Assembly: GCF_002443255.2 (NCBI RefSeq)
Contig: NW_019211455.1
Location: 56,548,671-56,612,670 of the forward strand
DNA: 64,000 nucleotides
Origin: Varroa destructor
Lineage: Eukaryota; Arthropoda; Arachnida; Mesostigmata; Varroidae
Reading direction: 5' to 3'
The stretch's first letter is position 1; every line of letters starts with the position of its first letter. Both the position numbers and the translations under genes were made by a program. Positions 48,601 to 63,500 of this stretch are shown here, piece after piece. The notes under the pieces are model-generated. The model was given only the letters and a program-made list of their open reading frames with translations. It was not told the DNA's origin and ran no database searches.

Positions 48601-51600
48601 GCCCCTATTATCTATGCGAGAGAGTGGTCGATACAGAAACAATAGGCAAGATATAGAGCACATTGCGCCCGTCCGGCCCTCCGATTAACCACTGGGTTTA
48701 GTCGCCGCTTACCGACCATTTATCATTGGCGCTATCGCAACCACCGGCTAGCACAACCACTACAGACAACACATATAGACTTACAGACAAGCTAAGAGAC
48801 GAGAAACACGACAGGTAAATAAATACAGGGCGGCTATAAGGCGTTCATTCGTTGGCCGTCTGTCCACCCGACGTCTTCTTGGCGTTGCCGCGCGTTGCGG
48901 AAGTCGCCGCTGCCATCAGGGCTCTTAGAGATGATTATGACGCTGCCGGCAGTTGCTACTCTAAGCGACGAGAGGGATTTGAAGCTAGAGGAAGATGCTG
49001 AGTGAATAACGACGATAAAGTGTAACGACGGTCCTTTGCTTCGAGGTGGACGAACAAGCAGACGCGCAATTGTGGGCATAGAAATCGTCTGGCGCGTTCA
49101 TCAAGCGGGGGGAAGAGTGGGCGAATGAATCACCCCCGAATGACAACAACAGCAACAGCTGTGCGAACAACAGCATCAGCAGTGGCTGTGGAAGCTACAG
49201 ACAAAGTGATTGCCGGAGCCCATACGACACATGAAACAACAACACTCATCATTTTAGCAAAAACGACGAATACGATGAAATAGTAGTACCAGGGACTGGA
49301 TATGCCAATAGTAAATAGATAATAAATTGAGCTGTAAGCCACATCCACATATGTCATTGTTCTTTTTTCGGCCAAACATGGAAAGCGAAACATCTGAGCA
49401 ATCGTCAATAAAAGAGACCTCCTGCCAGTTCTCCTTCTTTTGACAGTTTTTTTGCGAGAATAAAGTACAAAATCAACATTTTGTTACTTTTTCATCTTAT
49501 CATAACGTCTATAGGAAGATACTATGGCAGATGTAACCAGCGTCTATAGATCAAGTTAAGTTCACGCATTTGTACAAACGAGTTGACTAGTCCCACTAGC
49601 GAAAGGACAGTCGCGTCCAGACACGCAGGCTCCTTTTCGCTTTTGTTCTGCGTGATGCCTCGTCATCTATTAACACAGCACCGGCAGCCGTAGCGCAGTC
49701 CTACGACTCAGCCTGATTACTGATGATACGGCCATTTTAGTCGGGAGCTGCAAAGAGTGTGGCAATTTGTTATCGCCTCCATTAACCAACAAACAACGCT
49801 GTGATAGAATGAACAATTCGTTGTAAGCAATTGATTAATTTTGCCCAAAGAATACACACACATACAGGGACATAGCTCACGCTGCTCACAGCAGATAGGT
49901 GTAAGTCTACACAAAAACAACACCTCAGAGCAAATAGACTGCGAAACACGCAACAGACTCGGCACACCGACGGAGACGAGTGGGCGATCCATGGTTTCTT
50001 TCTGTCCACTCTCACGTATCACAAACCAGTTACTTATGATTCCACTTGTTATCATTACTGTTTTCCTTTAGACTTCATTATGAATAATTTTATGAACTTG
50101 TTTCATTATTGTTCGTTCTATTCCTTCCTGGCGACGATGTTGTTGTCGCTAGCGGTTGTTGTGTCACTAACACCGAATAGATTGCTGGATAGGGGTGTCG
50201 TCTGCGTTGATCACTCTATTACCACCGCAACAGTGACGATTGTTTATCCACGAGGATCTGAGATTCTGTGCACTTGTAGACAGCAGGAAGCAGAAGCCAA
50301 TCAGCCACGATAATAGCAATAGCTCCATCAGCATCGTCATAACCATTATCAGCATTGGCTGTTTGTCTGCCGTTTCTGTTGCTTTTCGTCGTACGCAAGC
50401 TGACTGTTGTCTCGTTTCGAGCGATTTTCCTTGTTATTTCGTCTCGCTCCTGCTGTAGCCTACCGACGAAAACGACAGCGTCGCAGCGCAAAAGAAACAA
50501 CAACAACAAAAGAAGCCGGAAAAATGAAGGGCTGCTAATAATAATACTATACGAGGACACGAAATGGAAAGAGCTATTGTCAACAGCAGCAGCAGCATCG
50601 GTTGTGGTTATGCCCTATTGTTTTTATTGGTGCAGCAGCGGCTGGCGCTGCTATCCGTGCTGCGCAGTGCAGCAGAAGGGGAGTATTTTCTCCGACGAAA
50701 AGATGAAGCTGTTCATTACTGCGATTCTTATTATTAATAGAGACTCATTACTACACCAAGATAGCAGGAGCGTCCTGGTAGTAATATTAGCTATATTTTA
50801 CACTAGTAACACGAAAACGACAGAACATAGGTCACACAGCGGCGCGACAAGCGACAAACACTAACACCAACAACAACAAACGCAGCATCCGAGAAGATCT
50901 GACGCAGCGATATCGAGCGCCGCCTTGGCCATTATTTAACCAAGTCGTGTGCTTCTGGAGAGACAGAAAACGATATCAAACAAACCAAAAACATCCATCA
51001 ATATAATAATTAACTACAATACTTTCCACTCGTCAACACAACGGATCCACATACATTTCCGTATATAGCAGGCTTCTAAAAATAAAACGTGTTCTCGAAA
51101 AACTAATCGACTTAGTCGACTCCGTTTCTGCGGATTGGGTCGCGCATCGGGCGGACCCGTTAACGAATATGCATGTCCATGTTGCCAGATACTAGTGTAC
51201 AGATATTTCAATGCCCACATGAATTAGCACAAGCTAGGCCATCGTCCGCAAGCGGTGTCACCATCATTAGCATTCCGGATCCGAGGAGTCTAACCACGAC
51301 ACAGAAGACGACCGTTCTTTGTCCGCCGTCCTGCCATTCGTCCTGTTTCGAGTGAAACTCAAAACTGACTGCTACGCTAAATTCTCATATCCTACAAACT
51401 CAAACGCTCATGGGACCACAATTAACAACCATAGAAACGATGGAAGACAGCGAGGAGCACGAACCACATAGCGCTGGCCGTGAAATTTCGCTAGTCGTCA
51501 TTTGGGCAATTTTTCGGGTCGGCGTTTTCGGCGGTTCAATGAGCGGCCCAACCGCCGACTGACTCCGGCCCGAATCGAAGGCAAGAAGTTGATCGATCTG

Positions 51601-54600
51601 TTTTCCCTGTGTAGCGCTCTCGATACCGTCAATAGATTGATTTAGCTTGAGTTTTGTTTTGCTGTGGCTGCTCCAGCAATAGCGTTGTGTGACAATAGCA
51701 TTAATCTGTGATGGTACTTTGTCCAGCACGATCAGCTTTCTGTATTGGGCTGTTTGCCCTGTCGATCGCTGCACTAACCCCGCTCTACGTACTGTATGCA
51801 TGTATATATGGCGACCGTAGTAACAGTAGTGGTAGCAGTAGCGGCAACCGTGATTATAATATGATTCTTTTTGGGCCGGCAGTTTCGAGAGGATCTTGCG
51901 GCCCGTAAATGGCACGCGCTACTTTGGAGTTACGTACCTGAGGCGTGTCCGGCTGTCGCAAGGGTTGCACAATATTTACACGTATTTACACCTGCCTATG
52001 TACACCGCACATACGAGGCTGCTATATACACAACATGGCCCTTGAGGCTTGGCCAGAGTTGATCACGAAACGCGCTTTTTCTTCGTTACCGTCGCGCCAG
52101 CCAGGGGTCACCTGGCGGGCTCTTGGATACCGCCTTGGTGGCGGGCATATTCAAACGTGCGAGGTAGCGCGAACTCCATTAATATTTGGCAAAAAGAAAT
52201 TACTGTTCGTTGCTTTGTTGAATTACGCTTGTATTACTTGTATAACCATTGTAGCAATCGATAGAGCAATATACACAAGAAGGAAAACATTCTTAATAAA
52301 TGACGTTCTAATTGAACGCCCTTTTTTTGCCTTTGCAGTAGCCATAATTCAGCCCTCCCACGCTCTCTGTCATCCCGAATTCGCCAGGATTGTAGGCGTT
52401 GTATTGGCATCTTATAGCATGGCTTCTGTTTTGTTCAAAAAAATTAACAATCCGAGCGCGCATGAACCTTCTGAAATATTAGTTATGATTATAAACGATT
52501 TTGTTATACTCACCAATTGCTGCAGCCTCACTACTGCCGTGTTCGAAATAAACCACAACTTGGACTTGAACTTCCCGTACCTAGCAGATATACCACCTGC
52601 TTCAAACTGAAACAACGTATTCGATCGATGAGTTATTTCATGTTACCAAAGTTTACGTCAGTTAATTTTCCATGTCTCCTAAATCTAGTTGATTGCTAAA
52701 AATGATAGTGCAAAGTGACAATTTTAATTTGTCGTGGTGATCGGCTCACTTAATTGCCTCTGTAGCTATTGAAGCCTAACGACACATAATAGTACGCCGA
52801 ACAGTGATCCAGCCGATACAATCGACATCTCATTGTTGCCTATTTTGTTCTTCCTGTCTCCTATACTTAATTTTCTATGAACTAGGTACATTTCCTAGCT
52901 AATCACCAATAGTCATCTGTTCTCTTTTAGCGCCTAGAGTAGCAAACAGCTAAAATTTATGTAGAAGAAATTGTTGCCTGGATGCTACAATATTCAAAAA
53001 AATGTGCCGAGTGCGTATATGTATATGTATAAATGATAACATGCAAGAGTTTCCGTTCCCATTTTCTCCGGTTTCCGTGAGAACGCTGCCGTTTGGATCT
53101 TAGTATATATTTTACTTTACCGAACTATAAATACGACATTTTATTTTAACAAACATATGTAAGTGTGAGGTGAACATATTAAAGTTCTAACGTAATTTTT
53201 TTTATCTTCATATGTATGTTCGACAAAAAACGCACCGTAACAGTTTTTTTCTTTGTTATTCTTCATAATTTTCTTTTATTAATTTCCATTCTTTTATTAC
53301 GTAATTCCTCAGATGATTGTTCACCATTTATTGTGACTTGATGAGTTACGCGTGAAAGGATTTCATACGCATGGCCACACAGAGTCCGCACTCAATACAC
53401 TTTTCATCCGATACCATTGATATTACAGATAATAATAGTCTTTCATTACATAATTAATATTCTATAATCAAGAAGCTAGCCAAACCGAACATACTGCCGT
53501 GTCTATTCTTCGCATCTATCTGTTTTGTACCAATTAGGAACTAATGCAGCTGACTGATTGGTGAGCGTACATTTACAAGTATGTACTATTTTTATTACTA
53601 GGGACCAGGATTAAAGCCATAATATGATAGCAATAATAAATAAAAGCAGCAACCACAAGGAAACAATAGCGAAGGAACACCTACTCTCATGGTGGTTGTT
53701 TACCTATACACGGGACGACCAAATCAGGTGATGACCTCGCCATGGAGAAAATAAACAGACATCGACATACAGACTTTGCCCCATTGATCTTTGTGGAACT
53801 GCTAATTTTCAAATTCCGTTACCAGATTGTGGACAAGAAGATCTTTTGATGATGTAGCAGGCAAATCCTACGAGACTAATCGGCGCAGTTCGCTTTGCAA
53901 CAGCCTGCGACATAACGCAGTTTATATTCGGCTTGTTTTTCGAAGTCGATCAAAGTGTAAAACGAAACCCCTAACACGTGGTCGTTAATAATTATACAAA
54001 TAGATGCGATAAACTAATTTTCAAGTCCATGCCACTTCCTTGTACATAAGATAAACTTTAATTACATTGTGGCAACTTATGGAAGATGACGATGAACGTA
54101 TTTAGTATGAGCTGAATAATTAAGTATAAACACGATATAGTCATCCTCAATCTTTAGGCGGACGTATTCATCCATTAATGTCATTGTTAAATTGAATCAA
54201 TGATATGATAATCATGCAAGAATATTTCAAGGAATTTGCGACTCTAGCACTACGACCCATTTCTAAATACCACCATAACAGATTCACGGAGTAAATAAGA
54301 TGCACAAAGAATAAAAATAAAAAGCAAAACAAAGGAAACAATATAAATTATTTTAATGATTAGGAAAATGTATATATTCAGTTAAGGTCAATCCAAGATA
54401 AGTGGTGATAAACATACAAACAAAGTACGTAAACGCTTTGCGAAATCAAAGTATACGATTTTTTCAAAATAATTGCATTATCAACAGATTTTGATCGACC
54501 TTGTTCATCATAGCTAAAACAAAAAACTGCCCGCCGGGTTACTGAGAAAAGCCAAATTAATGTATTCTCGTGTTCTTTAACGAATGGCATGCAATTTGTA

Positions 54601-56357
54601 CCCATCCTTTTGAGGGATCTGCTATATATACTTTTTGCAGGAATGACAAATGAAGTGAATAGTAAGTCGTTATTACGAGGCTTATATTTATTATCGTTCA
54701 CCTGTACATCTTGTTGTGTTTCAATTGACCCAAAATATAATGTATGTATTATTATAACAACAAGTTTCATAATAATTGTTATTCTTAGTATAATTACGAT
54801 AATCAATACTCTGGTAATTTACACAACAGTAACAGATGGGAGATGTCAAGTACGGGAATATCGCTGTCGAAAAATAAAGAATATTCAAATTAAATGAGAG
54901 GGACAGCTTATAAAACTGGAGTAAAAAGTGAGCTTTTCCGGTGCAATTTTTTTGCCAACTTCAAAGTTGCCATGACAATAAGTACTCTGAATGATAATTT
55001 TTCCGTTTTGATTTGCTTGTGTCTGTCCATAATGCGTTGCAGCCAATCCTACGTAAAGCACACTGATACAAGACCTTAAAATGCAAATAATAATTATGAT
55101 AATAATGACAAGTACCAGGGTACACAGGAAGTATTATGAAATAGGGATAGTGGTATACAGAAATTGCATTGCTCGTTGAGACCGAACAGAAAACAACTTA
55201 ATTTCATGACAGCCAAAATCAATAACAGTAGTAAAAAATAAATAGCCCCGACAGCCCTATGAACGAATGTGGTTGTCTATTAAGTACAAGCTCTGGGATC
55301 ATGAGTAGATGATCAAACCGGCGGTATTGGGTCAGCTTATGTGAATTTCGAGTGAATATTTTTCTTATTGGTTGGCAGTTGTTGTTGTAGTCCGTAACGA
55401 GTTGCAGCTATTTTAATTAACCCTTTACACATATTAACTGTTCAGATATATACCCTTATATATGTATAATGCCAAGATAAAGAAGCAAATCAAAATACAT
55501 CTGCGGGGAGATTTGCATTTTTTTCTTTTCTCAATCTCAACATATTCTCGTTATTAATAATATTCTTATTTTCACTATGAGTTATAATAATAATTCATAT
55601 AAATAAATTATAGCCTTCTTTTTTCGTTCGCTTTCTGTGCTCCCATCTTCCGCTAACTTATTATAGATAATTTTAAAAATTATCTTAATATATCATTATG
55701 ATTATTATTTCGATTTTTGTTAAACTGTTTTCGTCCATTCACGTGCGTCTACAATAATGGTATATACAGATGCATTACAGATAACAAACTCCGGTTCGTT
55801 CCTTCCGGTGGGTATTTTTGCTCTCTTCTCTGATCCGGCTGTGCTCTTCTAGTGTGTCCGGAGAGCCAGCCTCCTGCTTAATCAGCACACATCGCACTTT
55901 TGGTTAGCGTCTATTGGATAGCTGTTCAAAGCATATCCGCCACCTTTGTGATTGCGTCTGTGCCACAGAGACGTTTCACACCTCACGCTCCAAATCTAGT
56001 ATTCTGCGTTTAGCATCAGCGAAGAATTGACAAACAAAAACGGCTGTTACAACCCGCATCGTTCCATTTGCCATTCGCAACCTTATGCGCTCAACGAACC
56101 TTGTTTTCCACTTATGTCAATACTTTCCTTTACAAAACGTTGCCGTACTTCTCAAGCATGACGATGCCATAATCATTTGTACGCGCGGTTTGCCTACAAT
56201 GATTTGCTGGTGTGGCTTTTACTGACGTGTCCTGGATTATCATTAATCGTTGTCAATATTCGCTCTATCGGGCAATTGGATGGTGTTGAATCATGGTGGA
56301 TAGACTTCGTTAGTTGTCTATGACCGGGATAACAGATTTCTGTCATATTACTGCGCC

Positions 56358-59300
56358 TCAGGTTGGTAGGCTGTCTTCATCTTGAGTAGCTGTCCTTTTG
56401 GCACGCTTTGCGGCGCGATTCTCAGAGTGGTCCGTCGGTAAAGGACGCGCCATTACTCGTGTAGTGGACTTTTCGCTCCTGTAATAAGGAAAATCAATGA
56501 TTGTGAAAGGATCAGCATAAAACAATATCAACAGACGAAGCAACTGTGCAAGTCTATCGAAAATATCAATTTATTTATGTGTCATTACACATAGTCTGAT
56601 ACACACATGGTTTTCTACAAAGTATTTTTTATGCTGCTTTTAATTAATAACCGGTATAATATCGTTATATCTGTACGTTATATTTCCACACCAAATCCAA
56701 TTCAATGGATGGCATGGATTTCGATGCATTCGATAACCTATTCACAGTTTATTTGTTACTTACTCTGGATAATATTGTCGTAGTCTAACGTGCCAAGCGA
56801 TACTGGCAACTGCTGTGACTGTACGAAATTGATGAATGATGTTTCGCGGCAAGAAATAAATATCGTTGTCGCACAGATTCACTCTCGCGTATCGAACGCC
56901 CTCTCTTCGCAGATGGTTTAGCTTGGCGTCTTCTACCCATTGGATACACTGAGACACCGGGGGTTCATGCAGGTCCAGCTGTAGCTTCTCGACAAGTGAA
57001 GGATAGTCGGCAGCATGAAAAGCAACCACGTCTTTCGTGACACGGTTACACCATCGTTCCCCGTTGACAGCTTTGAGTATGCCGACGGCTGCCGTTGTCA
57101 TACGGTCTAGACCTTGGCCTACCTGATCCGCATGTGCACGAGTGCGGTCCTCAAAGAGGAACTCACGAGGCTCAGATAATCGTAGAGGTTGATAATGCAG
57201 GCTCTTTAGTTCTTTTCGGGCTGATTTCATCGGCGAGCCCTTGATCTCATTCATAGGCACCATCTGTTCTCCCGGCCGAACCCAAACGATGGGGCCGTCG
57301 CTACTCTGCTGAGGATCGAAGTGTTCGACTGAGAGAGAACCCCATGGCATTGTGGACTTTAGAAAGGGGCTGCGCTCAAGTAGTGATAAAAAATCTGGAA
57401 AGTATCCACCTGATTCCTCTTGCGCGGTTCCGACCACGGAGATCTGATGCAGAGGACCTGCTCGGTAGGTCCCACAGCTGTACGTTCTGTCGACAAGATC
57501 TTTGAATTCGCGCATAGTTGTCGTCTCTATATCACTATTTCTGCCAAGAATTCCACACTTGACCGCCATTGTGGGTTGGTTATCCGCAAAATACTGGACT
57601 AGGTCCGGGAGATAAGCGGCTCCGTTGTGGATGACCGAGAGTACATATTTGGCGGTTCCTTGGGGACTTTCCCGAAACGTTTCCCGAAGGTAGTCTTTGA
57701 CTAACCGATGCATGTCGTCTTCGTTCAGGTGCTTGATTTCATCCAAATATAGGTGAAGAATATCAGCTCCGCCGTTGCAATGGCGTTCGCGACGAAAAAA
57801 TCTGGAAAACACGTATGGCGTTAGTTAATAATCTATCATATGCGTAGTGCATGTGGTGTATCAGTGGTTTTAGAAATGGTGAAATTTGAATTTCCCTGTT
57901 AATAAAAAGTTGTGACATTGAAAGGCTTGTTTGTGGTTATCCACTTCCATTTTAGCGAATGTATTAAAGGTACTGAGTCCTAGTTGAATATTCAACAGGT
58001 AATTAATAATTATCTTTGAAAAGTGTAATCATGATCACATGCATTTGGCATCACCTCATTAACTAGAATTGACATTACAATGGAAACTGAACCATTGGAC
58101 TTATTACGAATACTACATGAATTTATCATTTATTCGAGTGGCTTTTTGTTTCAGTTTCAAATCATAATCGAGTAAGCACTCGAACAATGTATGTTCATGA
58201 AACCATTCCATAACAATAGATTAATCAAAAACAGTATATTGATTGCAAGAATACGATTCTTTCCGCGTGCATTCATAGGGAGCTCTGACAAGTCTTCCTA
58301 ATTTTAATCAATTTGGTTCTCTCATTCATGAGTCACCTCACATTAGATCTTAAGTCCGTTAGAGGGTTTTATGGACTTGTTAAACAATTCGCAATCTATC
58401 ACGAGTGCTCACCTTCCAAATTTATAATGCTCAAATTCGACCGTCTCCGGAAATCTCGGGGTCTGAAGTCCTTTATCATTCACTCCGAGTACAAGAGTAC
58501 TTGTTCGTTCACGTTTACACTGAACGCTACAGTTTCGCATCTTTGCAGTTCTACGCTTACATCGAGAACAGCGAACTCCGCCATCTCGTGAAGACCTGAA
58601 GCAAACATGTCGGCATTGAGTTCCTGTTTGGCTTTTGAATGATTGTAAAGATAGTGCTACATGGCATATTGGCTAAGCAATAATACAAAAAAAAAAGTAC
58701 GCGTAACCTGTATTTAAAAGCACATATATAGTCAACGAAAGTAAAAAACCTTACCCCCTTCAACCTGCAACGTAATACTCATATAATAATTAGAAGAAAT
58801 TGTACGTACTATAATGAGTGGTTACTTTCGGTAACGGTGCACAGGTGTAAAAGTTAATTTGTAACACATTTCACTAGGCATCATTGACAGCCGGTTAGAT
58901 CAAATTATAAGTAGAAACATAAATGCCCATTTGTACTATTGTAATATTGCTTGTAATTCTGCTTATACTTACCGCAAAAAAGAAGTTTTTTTTTTTTTTT
59001 TTTAATGAAATCTTAGATATTTAAGGGATTTAAATTAAAATTCTATGGAAATTGACTGTCCTTTTATTTGAGTTGTTCAGAAAATCACTAATTTTCTAAA
59101 AAACGCCGAGGATGCTCTCAGATAGCGTTAAATATAAGAATAGGTACAGCCACTCTAATGACTTATATTCATTTCGTCGAAAATAGGATTTGTCCTATAC
59201 AGCTAAGCTGATTCCTATTATTTATTGAGCAACTGTCTCAAGGGGTCGATTTTAGTATGTACAAAACAGTCGATTTAGGTCTTAGGCGCTGTTTTTTTCA

Positions 59301-60541
59301 AAGCAAGTCAGAAAATCTAGTATTTCATACTCGATCTCGTCGATAGACCAACTACAGTTGCAAATTTGTGCCTTTTTTTTCCAGACCGAAATTAGGCTGG
59401 CATAGGCGATAACTCGTTGTAATTACCAAAGGGAGAGATTTTCAAAGTCATTAGCTAAGTCTTATTTTCATAAAACTCTGCTTTTGGGTACACTTTTTCT
59501 ATGTCTTCGCAATTGAAGTAAACTAGCTTGGACTGTTCAGGGAATCATCTGACAACCGTAGGCGCACACGTTTGTCTCCCGCATTCCGTCTCTCTCACAT
59601 CTTTGGAAACGTTTTTAAATACGCTATACTCTTTTATAAAAAGACGCGAAGTTTTCTAAACATAGAAAAATTTGAAAATTTTCCAGTCATTTGATTGTGT
59701 CCCACAGAGGCCCTAAAATATTTTCTACTTAATTCTGTACGAGATCCCACTGCATCGCAACGGTATACGAAGTGTTGCTGTTTCAACATTAACGTTCAGG
59801 AATGTTGAACATTTTAGGAAAAGTTTCTTTAACACTTCTAAAGCGATCGCTCTTCGAAGCATTGGATCTTTAATGGAAGTAATGTTATGACAAGAAAATA
59901 CATGTCCTGTAATCGGAAGTAATCATCAATTTTAACCAATGATTTTATAATAAGCACTTACCTACTATCCCTTTGTCTATTTTCGTCTTTCTGATCAGTT
60001 CTTGATCTGTCTGAGCTCCGGCGTTTATCGTTGCGATGGTCCCGATGATCGCTGTCGTGTGACTTGCCTTCGTGTCTTTTCGATTCGTGCTTTTCATCCT
60101 TCGAAGAATCTTGATTATGACGTAGGTGATGTGATGACGAGTGATGATTCCCGTGATGATGATGATGATGATGATGACCGTTGTTGCCGTGATGAGGGTA
60201 GTAACTACTGTTCGAGTTTATGTTCACGTTTACGTTACTATCCTGTTGAGATGTTTTACACACTGAGACCAGTTCTTTGACCAACGATTGCTGCGGGTCT
60301 GGTTCTGGCTGTTGTTGTTTCAGCTGCAAATTCTGTTGCGCTACTGGAGCAGCTGGTTGAAGAGAAGGTTCTGTTTTTACGCCTTGCTCGAGCTGTCCGT
60401 GGTTGCATTGGACGTTTGGTTGAGACTGTGGTTCAATTTTCGTTTCAGCACTTAGCATCTGCAGCTCCGGAAGCTTGACGTCAACTTCGATGTTGTCCAT
60501 AGTAGGTTGCATCATCGAGTTAGCAGGGGATGCAATAACTT
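56358..60541 (-). CDS. RSBN1: RSBN1/DPY-21 family JmjC protein (predicted H4K20 demethylase), 5' partial
   Basis: Four exons in transcript order: 60541-59962, 58595-58413, 57801-56764, 56478-56358. Phases match throughout and give 639 visible residues. The first visible exon is Gln-rich, then has an eight-His run and an Asp/His/Arg/Ser/Lys-rich tract, as in RSBN1 N-termini, plus a VKTE sumoylation-type motif. The second has cysteine pairs ([16 protein letters not shown]). The third is the conserved JmjC region: [41 protein letters not shown], [18 protein letters not shown], [49 protein letters not shown]. The HAD at 57126-57134 and the His codon at 56832-56834 fit an Fe(II) HxD..H triad. The last exon is a short basic tail with KRAKR. 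Worm DPY-21 converts H4K20me2 to me1 in nuclei. The first exon begins in phase 1, so at least one upstream exon carrying the true start is missing or unrecognised. Confidence 0.94.
58596..59961 (-). other. RSBN1 intron between the His-rich and Cys-rich exons
   Basis: A 1366-base AT-rich intron with donor GTAAGT and acceptor TTGCTTCAG. It contains the poly-T tract at 58986-59003 and nothing else recognised. Confidence 0.8.
58986..59003. repeat. Poly-T tract
   Basis: Run of 18 T within an RSBN1 intron. Confidence 0.95.
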
Positions 60542-63500
60542 CTGTGGGAAGAAACACGCACACACATACAGACATAAAACGAAAAAGCCGACAGGCTTAA
60601 TTGGCTCTGGTTAAAACTTTCAGTGCACGTTTTATTATTACTATTATATATCTGCATAAAAGCAATATGTTACAGTAATCAGTAACCATCAAAAAGGGTA
60701 ACATGGTACTATATGAATTGGGAAAGCAGGTTCTTCGGGTTTGTTTTCAGTGTGTATCGTTACGACATGGAGGAAATCGATCTTCACTTGAAATCATTAA
60801 ATGCGTTACAATAACAAGTTATAGTATACCATTGTAATTGTAATCACCCACACGTAGTACCCTATATGTATGTCACCTTCAGACAAATCATCTTCTTTAG
60901 AGGTTGTTGTATTAATTTTTGCAACGCATTGCAGATGTTGTATTTCGGAAATATTCGTGTGCGAAGTGCATAACAGTTTGTCCGTTTGTGAAGCTCTTTT
61001 CAAAAGAAGAAAACATATTCCTGTTAAACTATTTTTAACATTTAAACATTTTCTCGGGTCTTTGAATTACAAAATTAAAAGAACTAGTAAAAAAATATCT
61101 GGGTACATAATCATTTCTCGTCAAGCCTGGTTGGATTATTTTTGAACCGGCTTTTGTCAATCCAAACTAGATGTTCTCGCAGTAAAAAGATAGGGCGCAG
61201 TACAATAAACCAAAGGCTTACAAGTTAGAGACGTCGGAGTAAATAATATCATATTTTTCAAAATTACTTCTTAGCAGAATATGAAGCTCTTGTAAACGTG
61301 AGCAATGGTCTTGGATACAATTGAGGTCATAAGTAAAGAAAAAAAATTACTAACAGTATGCACACGACGCTTATCGTAGTCATAAGGTAAAGCAATTATC
61401 GAGCCTAAATTTTCGAAATTATTTGCGTATTCACCGGTCTAATTCAAAGATTATAATGGTGTAAAACAGATTTCAAAACTACTCAATAATGAGCCCAAGT
61501 ATTAGTGAAAGGAAGCAGAAATCTTAATACATTTTGAAAGATTATGAATTTACTCTCTGTTAAGAAGCATCGGTAGAACACTGGGATTCTCCCTCGACGA
61601 TTTGTTCCACTTTTCTAACGCCTTTAAGAAAGAATACGGCATTGCCTCAGAGTGCGAAATAACACAATCGAGTATGATCAGGCGTTAGATGGGAGACACT
61701 GTCAAGGGCTATTTCATATCAAATGGTCCTTGTTTCACTTCAATATTTTTTTGCTAATGTTTTCAATAAATAGCTACGCAAACTAATTTAATTTGCTTCG
61801 TAAGTAAATAATAGTACTCCGATTGTAAGCTACAGATTCAACGTAAGCTCAAATAGAGCTGGCGTTGCTTCATATTGGCCATTTGAGAAGCCAGCCATAG
61901 CACACGTTTTCGATGTACAGCTCGTCTGAACTATTGTAAGTAATGTACCGCTAGTTTGAATACGAATCGGACAAAAGGATATATGAAATAACTAGAATGT
62001 CAGCGATTGTTCTGACAATAGCAACCGGACATGTATTTATAAACAATGCAAGTTTGATTTCGTTCAAGAACAAAGCATTCAAAAATATAGCAATTTCAGC
62101 TTTGGTGAGAGCTTAACCGTGACTGAAGTAAAATATGGATAGTGATATTATATAAGTCAACTTATTTATGTAAAATGCATGCTTAATACGTGTGCTTTTT
62201 GTCGGAAGGTCCTTTTATAGAAAGACAACGTATTCCATGTATAGAGCTATAATAAGTTTACAACTTTAATGAGTAATCTCAATAGTTATTAGAACAATCA
62301 GATCATTTCTGTAGACTTATATGATTCTTTCTGAAAACAAAATGTTACTCCACCGTATAATTAATAGGTCCACAGCACAATATCAAGTCAAAAAAAAATA
62401 TTTACGCTGTTGGCTAGGAAATCATTGATTTAACAATCTACCTAGCTGTCTACCTTAAATAATGAATCGCTTGTGCTACTGATATGTTTATTTTGTTTTT
62501 TGCCGAAAAGCAGACCAGATATTTTTAAAAATTATAGGTTCAATTACATTGCCTAAGCGTTCAGCAGGCTGTCGTTGTAGTGACTAGCGGCTACTGAGGT
62601 GTAGCAACAAAGTGACCTGCTGTAAGCGTTTTACATTGTCTAGACTAAAATGAGTAAGTATAGGATTAGTAGAACTGTAAAAATTGCATGCGGTATAAGA
62701 CGGTAAGAACGCACAAAAAATTGTATTACAGACATGCACCTATAGGTAGCGGTATCGAATTGATAAAAAGTTACATGTTGAATAATGTGTAACCATTTGA
62801 ATATTTGTAATTGGTACCTATATTTCGCTCATGCCCGAATACATACATGTATCGACGCGATCTGCGTAAAGCATTTACAAAAATACACTTCGTTTAACGA
62901 AATTAAAAGGTATCTTACTATGCATGTCGCCATAGTTTAATTTACGATATTCCGCAAGCACTTAATTCGACAAAAAATAGCTTCTTATATACTACTTATT
63001 TGCAACTAGATCTTTCCTTTAAGCGTTGAATTGTAAGTCTGTTTAAATGAATACTATTTGCTGCGTAAATTATACGCGCAATTGTTTGAACACTTAACAG
63101 AGAGCATCTAGTATCAAATCGAGTTGAGCCGAGCGTTGTTATCTCTGCTCGCCAAAACCTTATTTCCGATTTTCATAGTCGTGACCACATACTTGCTAAC
63201 TGGTTATTTTCTAATCATTCATGGCCATATGCTAAAACAATTAATCAAACGTTCTGCGTGTAGTTAAGTGGGAGGGAGGTATTGTCTACAAAATCCTATG
63301 AAGTTATCTTACTAAACATATGTACGAAAACGAAATTGAGCAGACGTTTAATCTGCGAAGGTCACTGGAGGGAGTTTGTCTATTGACTACATTAATCGCA
63401 AACAGATGGCTCTTGAACTAGCCCCGCTTTAAAGAAGCACGAATTATTACAGGCTGTCTCAAATACCACAGTTTAACATACTGGATTCAGTGATATAAGC

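Larger units (their letters stand above)
39868..56357. other. Gene-free region between pumilio and RSBN1
   Basis: About 16.5 kb without a supported gene. Immediately right of 39867 lies the presumed pumilio 5' UTR. The 43-51 kb part is rich in CAACAACA, AGCAGCAG and ACAACAG runs on the plus strand, with higher GC than its surroundings, and might contain pumilio leader exons or promoters. The 52.6-56.3 kb part is AT-rich and may include the RSBN1 3' UTR. A 20-base AP-1-like palindrome is at 42092-42111. Several long chance frames occur (noted under findings) but none has splice or domain support. Confidence 0.5.

Noticed and set aside
49140..49285. Thr/Ala-rich short plus-strand frame in a CAACAACAG-rich segment
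   Set aside because: Low-complexity repeat translation, no splice sites or homology.
51400..51915. 171-codon minus-strand frame
   Set aside because: No recognisable domain; composition resembles neighbouring chance frames and no splice partner was found.
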